From Turritopsis dohrnii (lineage: Eukaryota; Cnidaria; Hydrozoa; Anthoathecata; Oceaniidae), in NCBI GenBank assembly GCA_027922465.2, contig BQMF02000794.1, positions 41,354 to 105,353 on the forward strand: a stretch of 64,000 nucleotides of DNA. The letters run 5' to 3'. The notes under the pieces are model-generated. The model was not told the origin of the DNA and searched no databases. It saw nothing but the letters and a program-made list of their open reading frames with translations. The first letter of the stretch is position 1. Each line of letters starts with the position of its first letter. Made by a program: the position numbers and the translations under genes. Shown here one piece after another: positions 50,854 through 60,092 of the stretch.

Positions 50854-51283
50854 GGACAGCTTTATACAGCCGCATAATCGCCGCGTCGAATTAAACTCTT
50901 TATTAAATGCGACGTAAATTCGACTGTATAAAGTGAAAAATTAATAAAGTGCGACATAATGAATTAAGTTCGGCAGAGTTTGTCGAATAAAACGGCAATC
51001 TTCGACATAAATTCGGCATCACTTTATACAGCCGCATAATCGTCGAGTTTGATAACTGCTGGATTGAACTTCGTGAAAAAAAGTGCATGAAAGTAGTGAA
51101 CAGCGTGTAAGGAGCACACGATGATAAATTTATGCGACATTTATGCGGCTGTCTAAAGTCATGTCGAATTTGATATGCGGCAACAAAACCTGTATAAATT
51201 GACTGTCGCATTTTTGTCGAATTTTACCCGAATTAAAGTAATTTAATTCGACACGGCGATTATGCGGCTGTATAAAGCTGTCC
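50854..51283. mobile_element. 430-bp MITE in the right TIR of Maverick 2
   Basis: Inverted ends GGACAGCTTTATACAGCCGC and, at the right, GCGGCTGTATAAAGCTGTCC; flanked by TTA (50851-50853) and TAA (51284-51286). The other three TIRs show the uninterrupted ACTGCTTACGTG. A subterminal repeat of TTTATACAGCCGCATAATCG recurs at 51021. No ORF. The TWA target suggests the PIF/Harbinger type. Confidence 0.85.
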
Positions 51284-51564
51284 TAACGTGTTGTTATTTG
51301 AGAATTTTGTTATGTAATCAAAATAAAAAAAATGCCATGTAATCATAACAAAAGCTGAACACATTTCATAACTCGTATCGCGTTATGAAACAAAGGTCTT
51401 AGATGATAATATTAGCTATAGTACATTGTGATGCTTAAACTTTATGTAGGGAAATACCCGAAATCATATGATTTCCCATGTTATGAGAGAATAATTAACA
51501 GGGATTCTCGCTTATGATTATGAGGGACACAATTTCTGTCCTGTAATCGGCACTTTCCTATCTC

Positions 51565-52330
51565 TAGAGCTGGATGCTTTCCTTACTGAGTGGCCTGAAA
51601 AAACATTGACATCAACCCCCAACAGTTCAAGAAATTGACAGAGCCAACGTGAAACTGAAGATGTTTTCACTGCCTTATGTGGTTTAATGTGAGCAACCAA
51701 AAGTTGGTTATCAGTAACTCCCCATTTTTCCCTTCGACCTATGTAGGGAATCTATAGTTTGACATACACAAAGTTTTGGCTCCTCTTTATATTTGTAAGA
51801 CTTCCGTGGAAGCAAAGTTTTTCCAGGTTGGCTGACTTTAGAATGTTTTGAAAAATGAAATAAATAAAAGTGTTCGTGTCTCACCAAATGACTTAGATCC
51901 AAGCCAAAGATCTCTGATGCTCGTGATGCTGTTGTGAGAGCCATCAGCATGGCCAATTTAAGTGTCAACATTTTATCAGACAGTAAGGCATCTCCTTCTA
52001 AATCTCGTATGTAGTTAAGTGCACATTCAACATCCCATATGAACATACATTTGGGTTGAGGAGGCCTTTCATTAAAGATACCTGTCATTAATGCTGAAAC
52101 CCTTGGGTGTACCCCTACTGACATCCCATCCACAGGATACGCTGAGATCGCAGACCTGTGGGCCCCTATGGTGCTATGCTGCAGACCTTTTTCAAACAAA
52201 TCTGCTAAGAAATCCAGAACAAACTTTATAGGGCATCTAATGGGACATAGCCATGCCACACACCAGCCATGCCACTTTCGCCAGGACGATTCGTAATTGT
52301 TAAGTGTCCCTTTTCGTCTGGAGAGAGAGA
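51565..52330 (-). pseudogene. Tyrosine recombinase of DIRS, N-terminal and middle part
   Basis: Core-binding region (RRKGTLNNYESSWRKWHGWC), then the first catalytic arginine in TTASRASEIFGLDLSHL. A stop near 51711 shifts the frame, which continues as SVSRWLCQFLELLGVDVNVF and FSGHSVRKASSS (HxxR box) up to the Maverick 2 junction at 51570. Tyrosine recombinases replace the DDE integrase in DIRS elements and insert a circular DNA intermediate without target duplication. Confidence 0.85.
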
Positions 52331-52800
52331 TAAGACAGGCAGCCTTTTCTGATATTCCCTCCGCCGCCAAGCTTTTCCTGAAATAGTCCATGCCACTAGA
52401 CGCAAGGCGCTGTTTAATATCAGTAGTGGGTGTTGTAAGCCCTTGGGATCTTGAAGAAGATCCCTTCTGTGTGGAAGCAGTAGGGGATTCTGCACTGACA
52501 TTCCCAGCAATGTCGGGAACCAACTTTGAGTTTGCCAAGCTGGGGTTATTAAGATCATTTCTGCCTTCTCCTCCTCTACTTTCCTGGCAATTCGACCTAT
52601 CAGGGAGAACGGGGGAAATGCGTAAGCGTACTGGTGACCCCAGTTCACTTGAAATGCATCCCTTCCCTGACTGTAAGGGTCCAGTTTCCAGGACATGTAC
52701 TGAGGCAGTTGATGGGAAACTCTCGATGCAAACAGATCTATGTCGGGAGTTCCCCTCTGTTGACAAATTTTCTGAAAAATTGCCAGAGCAGTATCCATTC
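52226..52800 (-). pseudogene. DIRS post-RT region (in a shifted frame)
   Basis: Reads GTPDIDLFASRVSHQLPQY, YAYAFPPFSLIGRIARKVEE, EMILITPAWQTQSWFPTLL: the block that follows RNase H in DIRS/Ngaro polyproteins. It is in a different frame from the RT/RNase H gene that ends at 52738, so a frameshift lies near 52750. Confidence 0.7.
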
Positions 52801-54417
52801 GCTGGAGTCCTTCACTGACCTTGACTCCTTGTCTGCCTCCTTGTTTAGGGCACTTGGGATATACTCTGCTGTAATTGTGATCTGTCTCTCTAAAAGATAT
52901 CCCCAGATCCGTTTGCTTATTGATAAAAGACTCTCGTTGTGGGTGCCTGCCATTTTCATCAGATAGGCTAAGGCCACCATATTGTCCATCTGCATGTGAA
53001 TTGATAACCCCTTCTTTTCGGGCATTGTGAATATCTCTGCCGCTCTTAGTTCCAGGACATTTATGTGCAACATCCTTTCCTCTCTGTTCCAGGGTCCCCC
53101 CGTTTGTCTTCCCCTGCATGCTGCACCCCATCCCTCTTTCGAGGCATCGGATGATATTATCATCTGCGCTGGTGTCGCAATCAAACACTTCCCATTGTAA
53201 AGCTCCAGGTTCAGAAGCCACCAATTTATCTCTTCCTTGGCCTTGTCTGGCAGAACAATAGTTGCCTCGAAAGAGTGCTTTGCTGAAAGCTCCTGAATCT
53301 GTTGCCTTTGCAAGAATCGGTACTGCAGAGGGGCTGGTAATACCGCTATTGCCGTGGACGACAATCTGCCTATCAGTTTGGTCAAATTCCTCACTGTAAC
53401 CTGAGGACATTCCAGTATGTTTCGACACTGAGCTTGTATGGCTATCACTTTGTCTGAGAGTAGACTTACACTCATTGTTTTGGAGTCTATGACTACCCCT
53501 AAAAATTCCAAAGATTGTGTTGGTTCTAGGATTGATTTTGATATGTTGATCAGGAAACCCAATTGTTGAAACAGAAATATTAGGGTTTCCCTTGCTGTTA
53601 GCAAGTGTTCCATCAAACTGGCCATAAACAGCATGTCGTCCAAGAAAACTATGATCCTCACATTCAGTTTCCTCAGTAGAGATATTGGAATTTTCATAAG
53701 TTTTGTAAATATTCTTGGGGCTGGACTGAGTCTGAAACAAAGGCAATGGAACTCGTACAGGCTGCCTTCCCACATAAATCTTATGTACCTTCTTGATTCC
53801 TCTGACAGAGGAATTACGAAATAGGCATCCTTTAAATCGATTTTGCACATGAAGTCCCCCGGTCTTAACATTTCTTTTAGTACAAAGAGGCCTTCCATTT
53901 TGAAATGTGCGTATGGTATATGCCTGTTCAACTCCTTTAGGTTTATCACTGGGCGATTTCCCCCACCCTTCTTGCCCACCAGAAATATTGAGCTCAGGAA
54001 TTGACCGGACACTGGCTGTGCTTTCCTTATTGCACCTTTTTCCAACATAGATTTTATTTCCTGTTTCACAATTTCCTTTTCTTTGTTTGTCATGCAAATT
54101 TGATGTGGCCTTCTCTGCTGTACTGGTTGGGACTGAAAGCCTATTTGGAAACCTTTCACCATATTCAGTATGTTTGGGTAGATCGTTAATTTCTCCCAAT
54201 TCTTTTTGAAATATTTTAGTCTTCCCGCCAAAGGTACATTCGGAATCGAGTCCGGGAATAACTTGGACACCAGTGGGTGTATTCTGTGGAACTGATCTGG
54301 GGATAACAGTTCCACATTGGTCAGAAGAGAACTTTTGCAAAAATTTAGTGTTACCTCTTTGTCCTCTGCTTGATCCTGAGTTGGCCAAGGCTTGTCCTGC
54401 TGCCAAGAAAACACCAC
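52738..54417 (-). CDS. DIRS reverse transcriptase/RNase H
   Basis: 559 residues, open. RT motifs: KIDLKDAYFVIPLSEESRRY (first catalytic Asp in DLKDAY), CLCFRLSPAPRIFTKLM, IVFLDDMLFMA (FLDD box in place of YxDD, usual in DIRS), LINISKSILEPTQSLEFLGV. RNase H: ISSDASKEGWGAACRG, MLHINVLELRAAEIF and QMDNMVALAYLMKMAGT supply the acidic residues. It converts element RNA to DNA. N-terminal part partly overlaps the gag frame downstream end. Confidence 0.88.
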   Translation of the reverse strand: MVFSWQQDKPWPTQDQAEDKEVTLNFCKSSLLTNVELLSPDQFHRIHPLVSKLFPDSIPNVPLAGRLKYFKKNWEKLTIYPNILNMVKGFQIGFQSQPVQQRRPHQICMTNKEKEIVKQEIKSMLEKGAIRKAQPVSGQFLSSIFLVGKKGGGNRPVINLKELNRHIPYAHFKMEGLFVLKEMLRPGDFMCKIDLKDAYFVIPLSEESRRYIRFMWEGSLYEFHCLCFRLSPAPRIFTKLMKIPISLLRKLNVRIIVFLDDMLFMASLMEHLLTARETLIFLFQQLGFLINISKSILEPTQSLEFLGVVIDSKTMSVSLLSDKVIAIQAQCRNILECPQVTVRNLTKLIGRLSSTAIAVLPAPLQYRFLQRQQIQELSAKHSFEATIVLPDKAKEEINWWLLNLELYNGKCLIATPAQMIISSDASKEGWGAACRGRQTGGPWNREERMLHINVLELRAAEIFTMPEKKGLSIHMQMDNMVALAYLMKMAGTHNESLLSISKRIWGYLLERQITITAEYIPSALNKEADKESRSVKDSSEWILLWQFFRKFVNRGELPT

Positions 54418-54428
54418 GCCCCCTACCC

Positions 54429-55295
54429 CTAGCTGACTGAGGTAAAAGGGCCCCTCGGAAAGGGCCGTCGACCACCATTGCCACCACGATCAGCCTTGTG
54501 CATTGCACCAAACAATTCCTTGGACTTATTTTTCGCATTAACAGATTTAAAAACCACCTCTTCATATTTTGGACCAAATAAAAACTCGGATTGATTGTCT
54601 GCGAATGCATCTGACATATCCTTTAAGATGGATTCTGTTCTTTTCTTGTCACTTAGGAAAGAAATCAGGATATTGAATCTTCGTATGTAGGAGCACGAAT
54701 TGAATGCCTGCCCCAGAAGAAGGACAGTTTGATCAAATAAGTTTGATATATCTACCATAGCATCCTTCTGATTCTCAGAAGTTCCTGAGGATTCCAGCAC
54801 TTTCTCTTTTTCCTGCTCTATGGGAGACCAAATTCGACACAGGGGTCCATACACATTGCTGATCCTCTGCTGGAGAGATGACAATTGCTGATCTTGGTTA
54901 ATTGTTACTTTTCTTCCCTGCTCATTTAGCAGTTCTCTCAGGTATGGGTCAATGCCCTTTACTCCTTCCACATTTTGTGCTACTGGATTTTGTGATAATA
55001 TCCCTTCTTTGAGGGCTTGGCTTGGTATAAATGTCTGCATATATTTATTGGCATATGTTGCCAAATCAGGGTCTAATGACCAATCATTGATATCTCCCCC
55101 ACATAATTCAAATCGCCCCACCTTTGCTGGCGGTTCGTCATGAGACTCTGTCTCTCTCCCTCTTTTCGGGGGATTGTCAATATCTTGAGGATTCAATCCT
55201 CCTGTTGGATCGTCATCCACACTGTCTGACAGGGGTGAGTGTTGTTGTTCCTCACAATCTTCACCGGTCATTCTACGAGAACGGTGAGAAAACAT
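54429..55295 (-). CDS. DIRS gag-like protein (ORF1)
   Basis: 288 residues, open. Acidic N-terminus, a basic KRGRETESH stretch, a helical middle (WSLDPDLATYANKYMQTFIP; LLNEQGRKVTINQDQQLSSL) and a Gly/Arg/Pro-rich C-terminus (RGGNGGRRPFPRGPF) suited to RNA binding. Position before RT and overall pattern fit DIRS ORF1, the presumed nucleocapsid. Confidence 0.75.
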   Translation of the reverse strand: MFSHRSRRMTGEDCEEQQHSPLSDSVDDDPTGGLNPQDIDNPPKRGRETESHDEPPAKVGRFELCGGDINDWSLDPDLATYANKYMQTFIPSQALKEGILSQNPVAQNVEGVKGIDPYLRELLNEQGRKVTINQDQQLSSLQQRISNVYGPLCRIWSPIEQEKEKVLESSGTSENQKDAMVDISNLFDQTVLLLGQAFNSCSYIRRFNILISFLSDKKRTESILKDMSDAFADNQSEFLFGPKYEEVVFKSVNAKNKSKELFGAMHKADRGGNGGRRPFPRGPFTSVS

Positions 55296-55474
55296 GATGA
55301 AATATAACCGGTGGGGTTAAAATCAATTAATATTGAGTGGCATTTGTCATTTCATTTCTATTATCAACTGACGATTTCGAAGAAAACTGCGGATTACCAT
55401 AAGATAAATTTGTTTACTTACTTAAGCACGTCTTGTCGTTCGAGCGAGAAAAAGCGAAGAGGAGGTTGAAGCAA

Positions 55475-55556
55475 TGACCTCTAGATTTATCGGGCAAAGC
55501 GGAGATACCAGTATTAGCTCCGGTGGAGATTTTTACGAAGTAAAATTCTAGCTTGC
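55475..55556. repeat. DIRS 5' inverted terminal repeat
   Basis: TTGAAGCAATGACCTCTAG, TTTATCGGGCAAAGCGGAGA, GGTGGAGATTTTTACGAAG. Inverted at 35795-35872. Together with the relic at 18312-18580 there are three copies in the window. Confidence 0.85.
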
Positions 55557-55838
55557 CGCCGAATTTTCTTTCTTTCTTTTTTTTTTATGATCATCCTGAC
55601 TGACCTCTTTCACTTTTATAGGATGTTAATATAATAGTATTTTATATATGCAAATTTACACTGTTTGAAATTCAAGCAAGAAACTATATTAAAATTATAT
55701 AAAATCGTTTAATGATATGCAATCGACTCGGAAATTCGAATTTCTTCTACTTTTATCTTCTTTGTCACCGATGTTCTAGTGCCTTCGGATGTAAGTGATG
55801 GCAGATCGTGTGAAGGCAAACGAGATTTTTGTGCGCAA

Positions 55839-58077
55839 CTAATTCATTATCAGACTTTGGTTTGCGTACCTCTGAGTGAACGCATTGAATACCTTTATGT
55901 CGAAGAATGCTCGTTGGCCACGCGTCCAAAAGCCTGAAGCACTGATGTCTGCTCTTGCACCGTCAGTCATGTTACCACGAGCAAGTGGTTCTCCACTCAG
56001 GGGTTCCAGTGCTGGTCCAATTACCACATCTTTCTTGACCTCTCCTATGGCTGCAATGGTATCTCTCAGCTCACTGTGCCTTTGGTATACAAAACCACCC
56101 TTCGGACATGATGAAAGCGCATGATCTATAGTGAAAGATTTCCTACAAGCGCAAACAGATGGTAAGTGCTTCAAATCCCATCTGTATCTCAGTGCAATTG
56201 CATCGAAGAATTCTCTTTTTGAAAGATAGAAATTTTCAGATTGGATGCGCCTTTCATCTGGGCAAGGTCGTTTGCTCTTTTCTCTTATTCTGACATTGCT
56301 TCTCGTACATTTTGTAGTTGTTGTTGCCTTCTTGAACTTCGGCGTTTCTTTATGTTAATCTTAATTGAAGGATTGTTCTGTGGGAGTTCTTTGGTTTGAT
56401 TAATGATATTGTTGGACAAATTCTTGCTCATCTCAATTGAATTCTGATACTCTTCTTCCGCCATTTTAGCGACTATTGGTATACCCAGACCGCCCAGCCA
56501 GACAGGTAGCGAAAGTAACTTTCTTTCATTGTTATACACGTGGCCTTCTGTCAATGCAAGAATGAAATCATGATCAATAGCATGGTCAACTGGTCCGAGT
56601 CACATATCCGGTAGTAAAGGCGATGTATACAGCGTGAAGTTCTGATTTTGCAATTTTACTTAGAAGCTTGATTTCATTTAATCATCTTTCTGTCAAGGAT
56701 CTGATGTATATTTTTCTTTGAATGTATGGGTTCCCACCGTTCCACCAAGATACTTGTGCCCCTCTGAATCTATGACGATACCAGTGTTTTGGAAGATTTC
56801 CCTTGCTTCTTCCCATCTTTCCTTTTTCTCTATGAATGAGATGAGATTTCGAGGCAATGGGGTAGTAGCCAAGCAGAGGGCCTATTTTCTTCAGCTTTTC
56901 CCACCACTTTATGAGGTCTTTCAACTTACCACCACCGACAATATCGTCTGCGTATGCTGCATTCTTGACGTTGTTTGTCAAACTTTCCTCCATTAAATCA
57001 TCTAACAAACAGTGGCATCAAGCCGATCGCGTATGAAGGCATTGCCAATGGATCGCCTTGGGTTGTTCTTTCTTCAGACAAAATTTCTTTGCCTCCTAAA
57101 ACAAAAAGTCTTGACGGTTGGTTGTAGCAGTTATTCACGCATTGCGCTATATTGCAAGACACAGGACTTTTAGATTCTGTATCAGCGCTTTTCGATTGAT
57201 GCTATTGAAGGCATTTGATGCATCAACTAGGATGACAGCATCGGTTTCTTCTTTTTTGAAAATTTGGTTGATTGCATGTACAGCTGCTTCACAACCAGCG
57301 TTTTGTCCAGCACAAACCTGCAAACGGCCGGCACTTTCTAAAATGTCTTGTTTTACTACATTAATCACAGCTTTACCAAAGATCCTTCTTAGCACTTTTG
57401 CGATGCCTATTGGTCTTACCTCTGGGTCTTTGTCCAACGGAATAAGTCGGCATGCAACATAGGCTTCCATACTGCTCTCAGTTTGGTTAATATCTTCACA
57501 GCACATAATCCTCAGCATTTTAGCAAGTGCGTCTCTGAGGTATCCACTCTTTGAGCCATAGTACTTGTGGAGGATAAGATCCTTCGCCATCCATCAGCAT
57601 CCAGTCCAGAAGGGCCTGCGGCACCTTTTGTCCTTAGAGATGCAGATAGGATAGCCTGTCCGTCAATCACTTCAAAAACGACTGGTTCAATTTTTTCCGT
57701 AGGTGTTTCAAGTAGTATCTTCCTGTCTGCTTCCTGACCTAGAGGATGGAGTTGTTTCAGCTTTTCTGTCACATCATCTGTCAGATTAAGCACACTTGAC
57801 GAGGACTTCTCATCGATTGTTCTTAGAACTGCTTTGACGTTTCCTCTAATCATATGTGTTTGGAAAATGTTTCTGATACATTTTCGGGATGTTTTTTCAG
57901 AGCGTGTGCCGTAATCCTCTTTTGAATTTCTCTTGCTTCTTTCATTAAGTTTCCGTCTTTCCAGAGATGCAGTCTCCGAGAAAGAGCTTCGGAATTTTCC
58001 TTTGACTTTGCTTGATGATGTGTTTTTTGAAGAAGAACTGCTGGCATACACATAGATCTTTCGATTGATTGTTCCAA
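55839..58077 (-). pseudogene. R2-type non-LTR retrotransposon remnant (RT plus restriction-like endonuclease)
   Basis: Fragments in several frames on one strand. 57512-58051: SLRTKGAAGPSGLDADGWRR, the entry to the RT domain. 57147-57590: VRPIGIAKVLRRIFGKAV, then CAGQNAGCEAAVHAI and VILVDASNAFNSINR (catalytic Asp). 56682-57008: AAYADDIVGGGKLKDLIKWW (YADD box) and LLGYYPIASKSHL. 55839-56174: a CCHC motif CACRKSFTIDHALSSC (CX1CX7HX4C), then ADISASGFW and AFFDIKVFNAF, acidic residues fitting a PD-(D/E)XK nuclease. RT followed by CCHC and restriction-like nuclease is the R2/NeSL-type order. Many stops; long dead. Confidence 0.8.
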
Positions 58078-58138
58078 TAATTGACTAAGGATGTCATTTC
58101 TGTGATGTAATCTTTGCCAGCTTTTGCTGACGGTGTCG

Positions 58139-59485
58139 CAGTAAAAAAGTACTCCCCAGAAAAAGTACTCCCCAGTAATTATTTCCTAGTAAATAAATAC
58201 TCCCCAGTACTTATTTCCTAGTACACGTTTTTTTTTATTATTAGAACCCAGTTTATAAGGCTGAAATTCGGCAAAAAAGTAAAAACATCGTAAGAACATG
58301 CCCAGCCTCGAAGTTAAAAAATTAGAAATTGAGACATAAATCATTTAAAAGATAAAATATTTTTACGTTTTTTACGTCAAAGTAATCGGAAAAATGCGTA
58401 CAAAAAGTTCCTACAGCAACACCACTCCTACACCATCAAACTTTCACCTGGTGTGGAGAACTTTTCTCCTATTATAAATAGTGCTATTATAAAGGCGCAA
58501 TTTTTTTCTTCAGATATTTGATTTCGTATTAAGAACGTCAATAAGAACATCTGAGGCTCAAATTTACTGAAAAAATAAGCACATCCAGGCTCAGCCAAAA
58601 TTAAGGTGTTCTAATAAAAAAAAACGTGTAGGAAAAAAGTACTCCCTCAGGAAATAGGTACTCCCCGTCGAGTATCATTAGATATGGATGCATCGGCCAA
58701 ATAACAGGAAAAATTTTGGGAAAACTGGAACAAAAGAAGAATAGTCTGAAAAAGGTAAAATGTTTAGTGTTAATGAGAGAGGGCGAGAGTCAGTTCTCAT
58801 ATATGAGAGAAAAAGAAACGTTATAGAAACATAAACATAGTATATACAAAATTGTTGAGTGTTGTATTTCAATACTCTCAATAACATCATTTGTGGACTT
58901 TAGGCGCTTTGTGGATCTTCTGGAGCGGGGGAATCAGCAGGTGGAAAACCTCGGGGATCTTCTGGAGTAGAAGTATCGTCAGGAGAATCAGCTTGGGAAT
59001 CTTCATGAGTAGAAGTCTCAAAAAGGAAGATCAGAAGAAGGAGGATCAGCAGGGGATCTGCATCGGTATCTGCTGGTTGTGCAGGTACTTTTTCAACAGG
59101 GAAACATTGCATTTTCGTTTTAGTTTTTTCCTGTTTTATTGATCAATGAGCCGCTTTTATCCTGTATCTTATGAATGGTGTAAAGACCCAACCATTTGTG
59201 AGTAAACTTACCATCTTTTCTGTCTTCCCGTTTCTGATTTTCCGCCGACTTTTCATGACATTTGGAGCTTGGTAATAGCTTCCTTAGGTTTTTTTTCAAG
59301 GGAGTCCTTTTTTCCTAGTAAAACAATACTCCCCGTCTCAGACAAATGGAATATCTTGACACAGAGAAGTACTTATTTCCTAAGGGAGTACTTATCTACT
59401 AGTAAATAGGTACTCGGGGCAGTACTTATTTCCTAGTAAATAAGTACTGGGGGAGTACTTTTTTGAGGGGAGTACTTATTTACTG
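58139..59485. mobile_element. 1.35-kb TIR element with repeated AGTACTCCCC ends
   Basis: Ends CAGTAAAAAAGTACTCCCC and, inverted, GGGGAGTACTTATTTACTG. Each end holds several AAGTACTCCCC or TTATTTCCTAGTA motifs in tandem. No transposase or convincing ORF inside; no clear target duplication. Probably a non-autonomous DNA transposon of unknown superfamily. Confidence 0.6.
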
Positions 59486-60092
59486 TTACAACGGAAGAAA
59501 AAAGACATCTCCTTTGAAGAAAACGATTTCTTCGTAGCAAGAATTTATTATTTGGAACAAATCATTCTTGTCGTGGGGTCCCCATATTTGCTTGAGATGA
59601 AGTACGGAAAGATGAGCTTCAGCTTTTTCCTTGTGTTTAGTCTTTGGATTGACTTTACAGTTTTTTTTTTTTTTTTTTTTTTTACAGTTTTCCGTTGACG
59701 TCAATGCGTTGGCTTCTTTTGGAAAATTTTTAGAAACTTTGCCACCACATTTTTTCATGTGGAGTGTTCTCCCCCTTTGTTGTTAAACATCCGGCTGCAA
59801 TACATACATTTGTATGTTGTCTCTTGTGACATCGTTAACACCTTTTCGGTGGTGATGTATTCTTGGTTTCTGTTCACTGTGAGTAGGCACAGTTGAAAAA
59901 AAAGGAAATCGGGTCCAAAGTTACCTTCTTCTGTTGTAATACTGTAGTTGGCGTGTTAGACGATTTCTTTCCGCTGTCCTGGTCATCTTGAATTTCCCTC
60001 TGATTAGCATTTCCAACACCATTAGCAGCTTTTGGATTCCTATCCATCCTTACCCAAGGATAGACATCGGTCAAAAGAGAAGAAGTTAGCTT
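59486..60092. other. Short region with T27-28 tract, no gene recognised
   Basis: Contains a long poly-T run (about 59659-59685) and two short minus-strand frames without recognisable motifs. I see nothing else. Confidence 0.5.

Larger units (their letters stand above)
36023..51564. mobile_element. Maverick/Polinton element 2, inverted relative to element 1
   Basis: 15.5 kb, from AG to TC as usual for Mavericks, with a perfect 6-bp target duplication TAGAGC. TIRs of about 0.9 kb (right one enlarged by a MITE). Same backbone as element 1 in reverse order: polymerase, small basic protein, integrase, conserved proteins, ATPase, capsid proteins, 385-residue protein. Lacks the PPP1R15-like and ankyrin genes; has instead a short ORF at 42497-42682. 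Polymerase, capsid and several small genes are broken, while integrase, ATPase, the 182-residue and the 385-residue genes are open. Confidence 0.95.
50203..51564 (-). repeat. Maverick 2 right terminal inverted repeat, enlarged
   Basis: Inverted copy of 36023-36921, lengthened by the 430-bp MITE at 50854-51283 and a short extra stretch near 51420-51445. Confidence 0.88.
51565..55556 (-). mobile_element. DIRS retrotransposon, main part
   Basis: Minus-strand DIRS element: inverted terminal repeat at 55475-55556, gag-like gene, RT/RNase H, DIRS-specific post-RT region, and tyrosine recombinase cut by Maverick 2. The 3' remainder is at 35697-36022. Total original length is about 4.3 kb. Several frameshifts make it inactive. 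Confidence 0.92.

Noticed and set aside
52880..54610. Long minus-strand frame overlapping the DIRS RT gene
   Set aside because: Its sequence is low in structure and out of frame with all RT and RNase H motifs; only its end (52226-52800) is a real DIRS segment.
58891..59142. Small ORFs on both strands within the 58-59 kb element
   Set aside because: Both are driven by a simple GAAGATC/GGAATC repeat; neither looks like a domain.
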